Positions 33,993 to 45,590 of a stretch of DNA of 64,000 nucleotides are shown here, in pieces (position 1 is the stretch's first letter; every line of letters starts with the position of its first letter). Both the position numbers and the translations under genes were made by a program. The notes below the pieces were generated by a model, which was not told the origin of the DNA, ran no database searches, and saw only the letters and a list, made by a program, of their open reading frames with translations. The stretch is from Mucidula mucida (lineage: Eukaryota; Basidiomycota; Agaricomycetes; Agaricales; Physalacriaceae). The stretch lies in the NCBI GenBank assembly GCA_015501055.1, contig JADNYV010000145.1, positions 31,260 to 95,259 of the forward strand, given 5' to 3'.

Positions 33993-36899
33993 TTAGGCAC
34001 TACTGAAGACAGGGAATTCACTGATCCTGAGTTTCGTTGCCTAAGGAAGAAACAGCGTTAGTAATCGGGTAGATCTAGTCTATCGGCGAGTATGAAGTAC
34101 ACCGTACGGGCTCAGAACAACCCTCTGAGGATCTTCCAAGCAGGCGGGATTCGTCGGAGGTACGGCAACAAAGGTGTCCCCAGCCAAAGTCCAATTCACT
34201 TTACAAGCCATCACACTGATTGTAACGGGCGGTTGACCTTCATCAAAGATTGGAGACGGAAGAACTCCGTCTGTCGGGGGATCATTTGAGAATTCAACCG
34301 TCGACGGATCTATAGCGTAGTTCCAGTCCGACGTCGCATCGAACTCATAATCGGCCGCTCGGGGCTCCAGCGTATTATTCTTGATGATGTTCTTGGTATA
34401 TGTGACTAAGAGACTTCATAAGATCACCGGCAAATATCACAAGACCTAATTGGACGTACTGTCAAGTGCGTAGTTCAATGGACCGCGGTGAACAGCCACC
34501 GAGCCATGAAGTCGATTTTCTATCAAAATGTGAATGCGCACTCGCAACGAGAGGACAGAGTAGCTACCGATGGTTACTTGAGCTGGAAGGGTCAGAGTAA
34601 ATGATGTCGAGCCGGCAGGTATCGTTCTGGTGTATAATCCTTGAACTGCGGTCACGGAGGACGAACCACCCGAGGTCGTAACCGTCGCATTCACAACCCA
34701 GCTCGGTATCCGTATCGAGAACGTGAACTGCTTAGCCGCTGAGACAACGTATGAGATCGTATCGCCAAACGGATACAGAGTGTCGGCTTGAATCGTAACC
34801 GCGTTGTCTAAACCGCCGCCATAGTAAGCCTGAATGAATCCCTGGCCGGAACAAGGACCTACCATCGGAGAGCGTCGTCGTCGCATTTAGAGGGCCTAGA
34901 TACGTTTGGACGAGAATAGACTTGGCGGTATCCGTAACGAACGCATTCGTGACGAATTTAGGCCAGCCTTGCGGGTGGTTTACCGTGCAGCAACTGGAAG
35001 CCAAGTAAACAAGGAAACGTAGCATCGCTTTCCGTTAAAAAACGCACGGATAGTACGGCTCGAGCCCAAACACATTCGAATATCCACTGTTGGAAATATT
35101 AGATGATGGTCAAAGAGGCCTTGTTACTTTCCTGTTAACCGCGAAAGGGTTCCTGCGGTCAAACTGTGAGCCTGAGATGTATGGAGGAAGGGTCTTCAGA
35201 GTCCTCACGGAGTCATATTCTTGGACGCTATCTGATTCTGTTGCTGGTCGTACTGGCGCGCCCACATGTCTGAATGAATGTCAAGCTCTTAGTGCGATCG
35301 AGTGTATATCGTGTGCACTGCTTACCGCCAGTCAACGTGCCCGGAAGCGCGTTGTATGCGATACGCTCAACCTACCGCCATTTGATCAGCAAGGTACGTA
35401 GGGCAACGAATAGTACCGACCTGATCCAAGAATTTGGTGTCGCCTATTATTTGGTAAAGGTAAGAACCACTGTTGATTGAAACAGCCACGTTCTCAATGG
35501 ATCACAGACTCGATGATCAAAGAAGCACGTACGAGAACATTGCTTCCTAGTGTATTGAATGCGCTAAGCGACCACCCCAGTCATGGAGTAAGCACTTACC
35601 ACGACAGTGCATAGCTCCGTGCTGTTAGGATCGTGTGGCACATCGTGAGCCGATCTACTCTTCTGATCTTTAACGCAGTGCTCACCCTCTCGTCGCCTCT
35701 TTGCCGGCGAGATACTCGTCGGCTCCGTATATACCAGAAGGGCGCCCGTGGTATTGAAACACTAGGTCCCACCCAGAACTTGCGCGATCGAGATCTGTAC
35801 TTGTGGTTGGTAGGGATCCAAACCGGTGCGTATGCCCTACCAGTTTGATTGTGCGTGAACCTGTACGTCGCTGGAAGCGCCTTCATGCCCTCCGCCATGT
35901 TAACACCGTGCCACTGGATCTCTTCATCAGTCCAAAAGCAACCATCGATCTGAGGTACTGACGCTTAACACATAGCCCGTAGGGTTCTCCAGATTTTCCA
36001 CTTTTGTACATAGAGCATCAGTTGTAAATAACAATAACATGCCCGAGAACTAACCAGGGCCTGTCGGGAAGTTCTGCATAATGATTAGCGATGAGGCGCC
36101 CAGACATTGTAATGCGTTTCAACCTCTTTCTTAAAGACATCTTCCCACGGTACGCCCGACCATTTTAGACGGACCATCGTATCCAGAAGAAGATCCTCAT
36201 TGCCGTTGGGATGATAGTCATACAGCCTTGCGGCGATAAATCGCAAGTAATGCATAGCTAAACTGACGCGTACCACTGCAAGGACATGACAAAGTCTTCC
36301 CAGCGTGTATTAGTCCAAATTTCAAGGCCTTGTCCATCGCGGAGCATCTGGTTCGCAAGTGGAACAAATTTGTGCATAGCTTGCACAACGCGATCCGTAA
36401 GCGACGGGTCGTACTCGACCATCTGGATGGCTCCGAAAAAGAATGGGTACCTGCCCCAAAGATAACGCGTACGGTTGTTGTTGGCCTCTGGTCCGAGCCA
36501 ACCAGTACTCTCTTGATGAGTCAAGACGTAATCCAGGAATTCAGATGTCTTGGCCTTGATTTCGGCGTGGTCTGTGAGGATTCCGTGAGGTACCATTGCG
36601 TTGAACCAGTAGCTGCCGGCTTCTTCGAGACTCGAATAGGCGGAGGAGCCCCCAATCCAGTCGCTATCCTTTACGTAGTTGTAGAACTCGTGCAAATGCC
36701 CAGCCATGCCATTGGATTGAACATCGAGCTGGTCGCTCAACCATCCCATTGGACGGATCTCACCAAGAGGCAGAGTCAGATATTTCTTCGGCGCGACTAG
36801 AAAGTTCATGAATTCACGAATAAGCTCCAAACAAACGATGCGTACGCTGGCCATAGGCACAATAGTAGCAGCACAGACGACGGCCGGGAGGAGCAACAT
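33993..36899 (-). CDS. GH127/DUF1680-like six-hairpin glycosidase
   Basis: Predicted secreted carbohydrate-active enzyme; characterised relatives are beta-L-arabinofuranosidases. It starts with a hydrophobic signal-like segment (MLLLPAVVCAATIVPMAS). Recognisable blocks: KKYLTLPLGEIRPMGWLSDQ, WIGGSSAYSSLEEAGSYWFN, THQESTGWLGPEANNN, YLWGRYPFFFGAIQMVE, LYDYHPNGNEDLLLDTMV, DGCFWTDEEIQWHGVNMAEG, SNVFGLEPYYPC and CCTVNHPQGWPKFV. In GH127 the nucleophile is a cysteine from a zinc-binding Cys cluster, and the Cys-Cys of CCTVNHPQG is the best candidate. The C-terminal beta domain ends YGATKLRISEFPVFSSA. Many 50-nt introns; one exon (NFPTGP) is only 19 nt. The first predicted intron after MAS does not keep phase, so the N-terminal residues are the least certain. 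Confidence 0.8.
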
Positions 36900-37507
36900 C
36901 TTTACAGATCATATGCGGTATCTTGCAGGTTATATAGGAAGGCAAGGAGACTTATCGGAGACCAGAGAAGGTTGAGAACATTATCAGAAGGTAAGATGTA
37001 GGCCCAATGGACGGGCCGGGCTTTCAGTAGATGCTTGCACATGGCTCATTTGAAGGATAAGATAGTCGGGAGCCCATGCCCGTTGTTCCTTGTTCTGAGA
37101 ACGAAGTATTGAATCTGGAGGGCTACACGTGTAGATAAAACATTGCAAGCAAACAAGTTTTGTGGGAGAGGACCTGTGCGCTAGCATACTTCCGCCGGGT
37201 TGCAGATATGATGATTGGTAGTCAAGAAACCCAGATTCCCAAGTGCTTCTGTGACAAATGCAGTAGGTGCAAGCAGGTGGGATAAAGCAAGGAACAGAAC
37301 GCGCTGTATGCGTATGTATGCACCCAGACTATGACCCTTGGCCTAATCAGGGCACATCGGCGGGATGTCGGGATTCCTGTCGGGGCGCGTCGATGGGCGC
37401 GTCTACAAAACAAAGTGCTGGTATATAACATCTGTAATACAATGAAAACAAGACCGCCAAGTAATCTACAACTGAAGATACCCCATACTGTTTAATATAC
37501 ACATCCT
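36900..37507. other. Intergenic stretch before PYM
   Basis: Contains the upstream region of the GH127-like gene and the 3' flank of PYM. Two short minus-strand open frames have no domain. Nothing else is recognised. Confidence 0.5.
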
Positions 37508-38040
37508 CTAATTCACCTTGAGTTTCTCCAGGCTGGAAGCAAGAGCGTCTGGTGATGTCGTCGATGGCTTGGATTCTGTTGGCCTACCATCGGCATCGGC
37601 CTTTGGTGCAGGTGTATCGGCTTCGTCGTCGTCCTCCCAGCTCTCTTTGACCGGGTCTGCCTTCTTTTCATCTCTCTTCTCTTTCCGTTTCGCATTCTTC
37701 TTTGCGCTCTTACTCAAAGACTTTCCCGAGGCGGAGGCAGGTGTAGCAGAGGGAGGCGGTGTCCAGCCAACAACATGGCCCTTTGGAAGGGCACTCGAGT
37801 CCATCTGCTGCTGTTTCGTGCCGCGAAACCGTCGGACGTCCTCCTGCGGGGTGTAGCCAGGACGGATTTTGATTTGTTTGCGGACGCTGGACGTGGAATG
37901 AGAGGATGCTTGCCGTCGAGTGGCGCAGCGACGTACGTTCCATCTGGGCGGCGAGATTCGGGAATGACGCGCTCGAGAGTCTGCGGGTCAACCGCGATGC
38001 CAGCTGCGGTCTTTTCTGGGTTGAGCGGAGGGCGCGACAT
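37508..38040 (-). CDS. PYM, Mago-Y14 binding protein
   Basis: Exon junction complex disassembly factor that binds the Mago-Y14 dimer and the ribosome in the cytoplasm. The N-terminal Mago-binding motif is complete: SRPPLNPEKTAAGIAVDPQT, LERVIPESRRPDGT, then after one GT-AG intron VRKQIKIRPGYTPQEDVRRF and RGTKQ. The rest is disordered and Lys/Ser/Asp-rich (KSAKKNAKRKEKRDEKK), ending SSLEKLKVN. About 160 residues, as in other fungi. The start codon at 38040 lies only 66 bp from the start codon of CSN3 on the other strand, so the two genes share one very short promoter. Confidence 0.88.
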
Positions 38041-38106
38041 GGCTGCTAATAGCAAGTGGCGTCTATTGCCATTTAAGGAAGCCATCTGACTCTTTCACTT
38101 ACCGCC
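38041..38106. promoter_or_regulatory. 66-bp bidirectional promoter, PYM/CSN3
   Basis: The interval between the two divergent start codons is 66 bp, so both 5' leaders and core promoters must overlap each other or the coding regions. No TATA box is visible. Confidence 0.6.
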
Positions 38107-39627
38107 ATGGCGCCAGACACCGCCAACCTCGACACTATCATCAATCATATAACGACCTCCAACAATATAGCCGCCCTCAATGCCACCATAAGGAACACTT
38201 TGCCAAAAGATACTCGCGATCTCATCCTCTCTGGCCCTTTGGCCGGAGGACAGGACCCATTGACCGTCCTGGATTTCCGTCAAAATTCGCTGGGCGTCTT
38301 GTATATCTTGTGAGATCGTTGTTGACTTAGGAATTGTACGGTATGACCTAACGGTACTCGCCAGGTCGGCAAGATTACAGGTCGCGCACGTATTGCCCCC
38401 ATGGGCGCTTGTGAATCAGTTTTGCCAGGCTTTTGACCCAGAACAGCTGCGATATGCCCCAGAACGAGGTATTTACATTACTGTCATCGATTTACAATGC
38501 GTAACAGCCACGATCTCCAGTGAGCATGCTCGCAAAATGCTTGGTCAAATATGCGGCGCATCACAACAACCCACGTCTTGCCATCCCCAGTCTCTATCTG
38601 CTTGTAACACGGTACCCGCCCATGCCATCGTATCTAACCATCATACATCCCCTTTTTCTGCTCCAATGCGCCAGCACGCGCTCCTTCGCATACGCGCTTC
38701 CGCTCCTCGAAAACCATCAGATTACTGACATAGCCCTCAGCCTCTCCCCAGACCTCACCTACCTTGACAACCTCACTTATCATTATTTGGCTGGTGTAAC
38801 TCTTGCCGCGTTGAACAGATGGGCTTTGGCCGAAGACTACTTCGAAATTTGCATCACAGCACCTGCACACAGTGGAACGATTAGTGCTATTCAAATGGAA
38901 GCGTTGAAAAAACTGAACCTTGTTCAACTCATTCGCACTGGGAGCACATCTCCTCTGCCAAAATACACCAATAACTCTCTACTACGAGCATTCCGAAACA
39001 CGCCATATCATCAACTGATATCAGCCTATCCTTCACAGACAGAGACGTTGCGCGCATTGGTAGAGAAGGAACGAAACGTGTTCACGAATGAAAAGAATCT
39101 TGGTCTCGTAATGCAAGCCTTGCGACGGGCACCGCGATGGCAGGTCAAAAAGCTCACAGCGACCTACGTCACGTTGAGTTTCGTAGATATTGGCAAGCAG
39201 GTCGGGATCCCCAACGAGGAAGAAGTTAGAGATTTGGTACTGAGCATGGTATGCTTGTGACGTACTGCGCGCTCTTTCGCTAACCGTCTTTCAGATTGAG
39301 TCTGGCGACATTCATGGTACCTTGTCTACGACGACAGTAACGTTCTCCGATGCGCCACAGCAGTTCTCGAAAGCGCAGGTTGACAGGGTCTTGTATGACG
39401 CGCAAAGAGATTTCCAGAGACTCCAACTGCTTGACATGGAGATTGGCAAGAGTAAAGAGTTCTTGTCCAAGGTGAGCTGCGCCCTCCCTTGGGATTGTCC
39501 GTGGACTTATCAGCGACAGGCTGTCAAGAACCAGTCGGATAACTGGTCTTCGGGAATGGCAATGGATGACGATTTTCCGCAGATGAGTCAGAGTGCATCG
39601 TGGACCGAGGATGTAGGATTTGCTTAG
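38107..39627 (+). CDS. CSN3: COP9 signalosome subunit 3
   Basis: PCI-family subunit of the COP9 signalosome, which removes Nedd8 from cullins. Start MAPDTANLDTIINHITTSNN at 38107. Conserved helical-repeat blocks: GGQDPLTVLDFRQNSLGVLY, ALVNQFCQAFDPEQLRYAPE, PSLYLLVTRYP, FLLQCASTRSFAYALPLLEN, YLDNLTYHYLAGVTLAALNR and WALAEDYFEICITAPA. The PCI end has KKLTATYVTLSFVDIGKQVG and a winged-helix-like ESGDIHGTLSTTTVTFSD. It ends with an acidic, Met-rich tail. All introns are short GT-AG and keep the frame. No defect seen. Length of about 440 residues matches the family. Confidence 0.9.
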
Positions 39628-40069
39628 ATGCGGAGCCGTTGTGCTCTGCTACACGCTTGTCAAAGTCATGTTTGTTCTGCTGTGTTCACCCTTAATGTAA
39701 CTTACAACGCCGCACGCTTTTCGGTCACGAGCAGATCATACATCATGAATAATGTCTCCGTATGCTGACCGGTCAATTCGGAATTGTGGCCGAGGTATTC
39801 GCTTGGATGGATAGCTGGACTCTTGCTGTCAGGTATTCTTCGATGTACCGTGGCCATGTGTGGTAGGTATATACGTTGCTGTCAGTGTCAAGGAAAGTGG
39901 TAAACGCCGAGGCCGGCCTTCAAACCGAGGTCTACAAGTTCAGCGATCTGCACCCCTTCCGTTTTGATCAGGAGAAGTCCGCCCTAGGCATGCTGGTGGC
40001 ACAGCTTGGCGATCACTATTTAATGCGTCCTAAAGTTGGGGATAGCTATCCTTATTTCCCTCGGCCACC
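39628..40069. other. Upstream region of the ABCG gene
   Basis: A plus-strand open frame (39876-40073) ends just past the ABCG start and is not similar to a transporter N-terminus. I see no separate gene. Confidence 0.4.
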
Positions 40070-42745
40070 ATGAACGATTCTCCCAATTCTATCGACATGA
40101 GGAGCCTTCACAAATCCAGCTCCGTTCTCTCTTACGAACATATCAGCTTCCACACAAAAACAGGAAAGGTGCTGGTCGACAACGTTTCCGTAAAAGTCAA
40201 GGCGGGACACATGTTGGCGATAATGGTGCGTTTTTCTTCAAACTTTCCGACTTAGTCTGATGTGGCGTCAAGGGTCCGTCGGGTGCAGGTGAGGGCTAGT
40301 ACTTGGTGCAGGGCTGAATCTAACCATTACGCGTGCAGGGAAAAGTACTCTGTTGGATATAATGTCGTACAGAAAGCCTGCAGAACAGCATTCTGGAACA
40401 CTAGTGAGCGCCACGCCTCGCGCTATTCTTCTACTAACGGCGGTCAGATAACGCTCAACGATCGTATCATCCATGCAAAGGAAATGTTCAGGATCTCATG
40501 CTTTGTCGAGCAAGAAGACGCCCTGCTCGGCGTGCTCACCGTTCACGAAACCGTTGCTTATGCTCTCAGACTCCAGTTCGTCGTCCATTACGCGTCGGCA
40601 ACGCGCACTGACCGCCATCTTGCAGTCTACCTCTCCTTCCCAAACACGCAGTCAATCGGCGTGTCCGGCGCGTTCTCTCCGCTCTCGGTCTACAATCTTG
40701 CGCTAATCAGCGCATTGGCACCCCAATCCAAAGGGGCATATCCGGTGGTACGGTACTTTTCTATTATCCTTCGCCGCCACCACACTAACTAATTTCTGCA
40801 GGTCAAAAGCGACGAGTGACAGCAGCATGCGCAATGGTCACTTTCCCGTAAGTTATAGTCTGCTCTGTCGGTGGCTTGATAGCTTAGTTTGTTCCAGGCG
40901 CATACTATTCTTGGACGAGATCACCTCAGGTGTACGGTGCTATGATAACTATTAGGTTTGACGCTCACCTTTATCTCTAGCTTGATAGCACGGCCGCAAG
41001 AGAAGTCATGACAGCTATCCGCAATTTGTCAGTCGAAGAAGGCATGTTCGTGATCGCGACGATCCACCAGCCATCGCTCGAGACTCTCGCCCAGTTCTCG
41101 GACCTCTTGCTGCTCGCTCAGGGCAAGGTCTGCTATTCCGGTCCTGCCGACGGGCTTGAGGCGTTCTTTGATCGGTGGGGACGCCCGGTGCCCAAGTTTG
41201 TGCGCGCATCTCACATGTCCCATTCAATGAGAGTAAACTAACCAACTCGTCAGAGCACCCCTGCTGAACATGCGATGAATTTTCTGAATGCCGACTTTAG
41301 CGGAGAGGCGAGCGGTAGCACGGCGGACGTGGATGCTTTCAGGACCTTTTATCTGACCCACAAGCGCTCGACTTCGTCTTTCAGCGGGGATGAGAAGTTC
41401 GACCCACGCCAGTTCCGCAGAGATGTAGACCATGCATCGGAGGAAATTTCGGGGAAGGCTAGTCCTCTGTCGACGATATTTTGGAACACGGTCGTGTTAT
41501 CGGAGCGAACGCTGTTCAACTATATTCGCAACTTGCTGGCGTACGGTGTCCGTATGGGTATGTACATAGGAATGGGGCTTATGATTGCGTACGTTGCGTC
41601 CATCTGCCTGCGGCTCTGTACTAACATCATTATGCAGAACCATCTGGGTCAGGCTAGGTCTTGCAGACTCGACAATCAACGATCGATTATCGGTGCATTT
41701 CTACAGTGTTGCTTTCTTGGCATTCGTGAGTTTTTTGAAGAATGCTATCTGTACTTGTCACATCTAACCATTAACCAACTTGGCATAGATGTCTGTCGCC
41801 GGTATACCATCCTGTAAGTACCGTTCTTCGTGTCTCGCTTCTTTGGTTAATCGCCGCATATAGTCTTGGAAGAGCGCTCAGTCTTCTACCGCGAAAAGAA
41901 AAACGGACTGTATACAACCTTGCCATTCATCCTATCAAATACCATTGTGAACGTTCCGTTTCTCTTTCTCTGCACGCTATTCTTCTCTCTGATAATGTAT
42001 TGGGCTGTCGTATGTCATGCTTTCTTGAGATCCTAACCTCCTACTCACATTCACATTACAGGGACTTCATCCTGGTGCCCGACCCTTCTTCCGCTTCCTG
42101 GCGTTCCTGCTCCTGGCCATCATGGCTGCTGAGAGTCAAGTGCTCATTATTGCCTCTCTCATTCCGATATTCGTCGCAGCGTTGGCTATCGGTGCATTGT
42201 AAGCCATTTTACCCTTCATCAACGTCTGCTCATTGACTGCTACAGCATGAATGGTTTCTGGATGAGTGTCGGCGGCTACTTGTAAGGCTCCATGCTTCGT
42301 CTCCCGTGGTCCGTGACCTGACATTGCATCTTCTAGCATCAAAGCAAGATCCCTTCCTCGCTTCTGGTATTATAGTTTCCATTTCATGGATTACCAGAAG
42401 TACGCCTTTGAACTTTTGACAACGGTGAGTAGACTGTCTTGTCGACTGGATAAGTTCGTCCTGACTTGCTAGTCTGATCTTCATGGTATAACATTTGACT
42501 GCGAAAAGACGGGGACACATGTACTTGCGCATACCCGAGTTCAACTCCGGAAACATGTACAGTGTCTGGGCAAGACGTCTTGGACTATTAGACATCGGAA
42601 ACGTATCATATGGAACTGGATCGGAATTCTAGTCTCCATCATCTTCATATATCGTGCAATGTGGGTGGTGGTTCTCCTCATCCGGAACGGTCCTGATCTT
42701 GCCTTGAACAGATTGTATCTTTCTCTAAGACTGAGGTCGAATTGA
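40070..42745 (+). CDS. ABCG-type half transporter (NBD then membrane domain)
   Basis: ATP-driven membrane exporter of the ABCG/White type. The start has a strong context (CCACC before ATG). Nucleotide-binding domain: HISFHTKTGKVLVDNVSVKV, Walker A GPSGAGKST split by a 16-nt exon (40273-40288), Q-loop region FVEQEDALLGVLTVHETVAY, LRLHLPLLPKHAVN, signature ISGGQKRRVTAACA, Walker B RILFLDEITSGLDS and the switch His in IATIHQPS. The membrane domain shows several helices (TLFNYIRNLLAYG, FLFLCTLFFSLIMYWAV, RFLAFLLLAIMAAESQVLI, FMNGFWMSVGGYFI). Between about 42510 and 42615 three frames are used in turn before the last helix (NWIGILVSIIFIYRAMW); see findings. The stop at 42745 is in the frame of the last helix. 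Substrate unknown. Confidence 0.85.
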
Positions 42746-43023
42746 CGAGTTAGGATGACGGACTGTACTGTTATTTAATATCTATGGGGAACACTGGCTG
42801 GCATGCTTCAACCTGTACATACCATAATGCAATTGTGACACAAACTCATGCGTACCGATCAGTTCAGTGATAAGTCGTCTTCGACTACGAATCGGCCGTC
42901 GGTTCTCTGGCAGTCTCCACTGTTCCGCCAGAAGCGCTCATCAAGCCGCCTAAAATCCTATTTTTTGATAAGCGCCCACAATGGTTAGTGCGTTATTGTG
43001 CTGTCATACTGTCATTATGGGCA

Positions 43024-43030
43024 TATATAA
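43024..43030 (+). promoter_or_regulatory. TATA box of EthD copy A
   Basis: TATATAA lies about 32 bp before the EthD start codon and is preserved with its flank (AAAGTGGAG) in the duplicate unit at about 44412. Confidence 0.6.
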
Positions 43031-43061
43031 AGTGGAGATGAGGGGCAGTTAGGACCTCAGC

Positions 43062-43577
43062 ATGTCGAGTCTCTGTGCACTGACCGCGTCCGCGCAATGG
43101 TCCTGGTCAAGCGCAAAGAGGGCACCAGTAGGGAAGAGTTCAGCAAGTATTGGCTTGGCGTTCACGGTCCCCTGGTATTGGAGAGCAAGATTTTCACCGA
43201 GAAGATTCTGAAATATGAACAGGTCGGTTGACGATGCGTCTTTCCATATCTTCCGGTTTCTAATGATGTTCCTAGCTGCACGTCAACGATGCCGCGAGTT
43301 CCTTACTCTCTAACCTTGAGATGACGACCGGTGACTGGGATGGTGTAGGGTTATTTGAAGCGAAGAGCTTTGATGACATGATCGAGGTAAGTAGGAGCCG
43401 CCTGACTTCGCACGGTCATGGAGCTAAATTTCTCTGACCGAAGGTGTTCAAGTCTGAAGATTTTGTGACGGGACCGTTGGCCATGGATCGCACGGAGACT
43501 GCCCAAATTTCGTCAGCGCAGCTCCTCAGGACTTCATCGTGGTCCCTCTCGACGTAGCTACCTTCTTTGACAAATAA
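43062..43577 (+). pseudogene. EthD-domain protein, copy A, disrupted
   Basis: Dimeric alpha-beta barrel protein of the EthD family. Recognisable parts: REEFSKYWLGVHGPLVLESK, IFTEKILKYEQ, LHVNDAASSLLSNLEMTTGD, WDGVGLFEAKSFDDMIE, VFKSEDFVTGPLA and a displaced ending DFIVVPLDVATFFDK. Compared with copy B it has lost four bases just after the start codon (three plus one) and one base near 43495, so the reading frame from the ATG is short. Two GT-AG introns correspond to those of copy B. In related basidiomycete genes this domain forms a whole small protein of about 130 residues with uncharacterised function. Confidence 0.75.
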
Positions 43578-43909
43578 GGCGGTAGTCGTGGATCTGTCTA
43601 TGTGTGCGATGTATCATGAGAAATCTATAAGAAGATCTACTGTGGCGCAAATACTCGTCTGCCTCACTGGGCGCGAGAATTACCATTTTGACCATGCGAT
43701 CTTTACGAGGATGAATGCTTTGAACTTTCATAGATTCCTTGGTAATGCAGTCAGACAGTGCTGTTCAAGGCAAGGCGCTCGAAGCCTTCTCGGTAAATGA
43801 GTCACCGACCAATCTCGACCAATACCGCCCAAAATGTTCACCGCCGTTTAAACTCGAAGAACGAGTAATAAACCCACTCATCTTCATTTATGTCTCTGTG
43901 CGCCATCGC

Positions 43910-44170
43910 GTCATCATATTTTTGGTGGAGCGTAAAGAGTCGACTTAAAAGAGTTTAGCCAGCACTGGATCCACGTCCAGGTGTCGAGAAGCAAGATCTT
44001 TACCGAGAAGTTTCTGAAATATAAATAAGTGCGTTGCAGAATCGCGTATCCTTAAGAATCCTTATAGCTCCATGTCACTGTATCCACGGTCTGGAGCTGA
44101 CGACCCAGTGATTGGGATGGTGTGGCGTATTTTGAGGCTCGGAAGACCTTGATCGAGGCAGGAGGCAGCC
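43910..44170 (+). pseudogene. Decayed EthD copy in unit A
   Basis: Fragments matching the EthD gene in order: GTGGAGCGTAAAGAGT, AGCAAGATCTTTACCGAGAA, then GATTGGGATGGTGTGG and TTTTGAGGCTCGGAAGACCT. Stops and gaps occur in every frame. It is the remnant of an older tandem EthD duplicate that was already present before the 1.4-kb unit doubled, because unit B carries its counterpart. Confidence 0.65.
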
Positions 44171-44176
44171 CGGACA

Positions 44177-45570
44177 TCTATGGGGAACACTCGCTGGCAT
44201 GCTTCAACCTGTTCATACCATGATGCAATTGCGACACGATGCTTACGCCAAGGATCAGTCGCTTTCGACTACGATTCGTACGGCGCTTCTCTGGTGGCAG
44301 GCTCCACTTTTCCGCTAGAAGCGTTCATCAAGCCGCCCTAAAGCCCTTCTTCACTTGCTCACATATATCACCCAGAATGGTAAGTGCATGGCTGTGCTGT
44401 CATCCTGGCCATATATAAAGTGGAGGGGGAGGGCAAATTACTAGGACGTCAGCATGTCATCGACGTCTCTGCGCACCGACCGCGTCCGCGTAATCGTCCT
44501 GTCGAAGCGCAAAGAGGGCATAACTAAGGAAGAGTTCAGCAATCATTGGCTGGGTGTTCACGGTCCCCTGGCAATGGAGAGCAAGATTTTCACGGAGAAG
44601 ATTCTGAAGTATGAACAGGTCGGTGGACAATGCGTCTTTCCATACCTTCCGGTTTCTGATGATGTTCCTAGCTTCATGTCAACGATGCCGCGAATTCTTT
44701 ACTCTCTAGTCTTGGGCTAACGACCGGTGACTGGGATGGTGTAGGGTTATTTGAAGCGAAGAGCTTTGATGACATTATGAGGTAAGTAGGAGCCGCCTTC
44801 GTACGATCATGGAGGCTGAGATTTTCCTGACCGTAGCTGTTCAAGTCTGAAGATTTCGTGAAGGGACCTTTGGGCAGTGGACCACACGGAGACTGCCCAA
44901 ACTTCGTCAGCGCAGCTCCTCAGGACTTCATCGTGATCCCTCTCGATGTAGCTACCTTTTTTGACAAGTGAGGCGATAGTCATGGCTCTGTCTGTGATGT
45001 GAAATGTATAATAAGAAGTCAATTCCGCTACTGTGGCGCAAATATTCGTTGGCCGCCGTGGCGACAACACGGGCGAGAGAATTTCCATTTTTGGCCTTGC
45101 GATCTTGAACTTAAGGCGCAGATTGTCGATACTTATGCTTACCCATCCATTCAATGGGATCATCGATGAACGCTTTGCACGGGACTCCGTTCAACATCGA
45201 TTCCTTGGTAAGGCGAGCGCGAAGCCTCGGTACCGACCAATACCCTCCGTAACTCGCCCGTTGTCCCGTCCGTTTAAAGTTGAAGGCTCTGCTCCCCGAT
45301 CGCGTTGGTCTCTACAAACCGCTTCAGAGTGGCGCGTCCTTATGAATCCTTACATGTTTCTGTTAAGGATGTGGTACCCATTGTATTTTCCGGTCTGGGG
45401 CTGACGAGCGGTGACTGTCGTATTTTGAGGCGAACCTTGATCGAGGTAGGAGACGGCCTGGACTGGCGTGGTATGGACGTTTTGGGACGCGATCGATTGG
45501 TGATGGAGCCGGGGAAGATTGTCCAAACTTCATGAGCTCCTCAGGATTCCCTGAATACCCCGCTTGGTCT
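44177..45570 (+). repeat. Tandem duplication, unit B (about 1.39 kb)
   Basis: Second copy of the unit at 42781-44176, starting TCTATGGGGAACACTCGCTG. Promoter, EthD gene and EthD relic recur in the same order with base changes and small indels throughout. The downstream end is judged from loss of similarity and is approximate. Confidence 0.8.
44454..44971 (+). CDS. EthD-domain protein, copy B (one apparent frameshift)
   Basis: Small EthD-fold protein. Start MSSTSLRTDRVRVIVLSKRK at 44454; then EEFSNHWLGVHGPLAMESKI, FTEKILKYEQ, intron, LHVNDAANSLLSSLGLTTGD, WDGVGLFEAKSFDDIM, intron, LFKSEDFVKGPLGSGPHGDC, NFVSAAPQDFIVIPLDVATF and FDK. Last exon is fully open, unlike copy A. At the second intron the exon end GACATTATGAG is one base shorter than GACATGATCGAG in copy A, which breaks phase near 44776. 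With that base restored the protein would be complete at about 130 residues. A TATA element (about 44412) sits 40 bp upstream. The role is unknown. Confidence 0.7.
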
Positions 45571-45590
45571 CGCTGCCCTCCTTGACATTA
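45180..45590 (+). pseudogene. Decayed EthD copy in unit B
   Basis: Counterpart of the relic at 43910-44170, with matching order: a diverged start, CTGGGGCTGACGAGCGGTGA, GAGGCGAACCTTGATCGAGG, then TGTCCAAACTTCATGAGC like the EthD end. No open frame survives across it. Confidence 0.6.

Larger units (their letters stand above)
42781..44176 (+). repeat. Tandem duplication, unit A (about 1396 bp)
   Basis: Unit A begins TCTATGGGGAACACTGGCTG and the same sequence, slightly changed, recurs 1396 bp downstream. The unit contains an EthD gene with its promoter and a second, decayed EthD copy. The order is the same in unit B. Confidence 0.82.

Noticed and set aside
36770..36850. Intron in the GH127-like gene after MAS.
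   Set aside because: Donor and acceptor exist (49 nt) but removing it breaks phase, so the frame is better left unspliced.
37513..38089. Long plus-strand open frames across PYM.
   Set aside because: They are antisense shadows of the Lys/Ser-rich PYM gene.
40580..40660. Frame break in the ABCG nucleotide-binding domain after YALRL.
   Set aside because: Intron GTTCGT to TTGCAG restores HLPLLPKHAVN.
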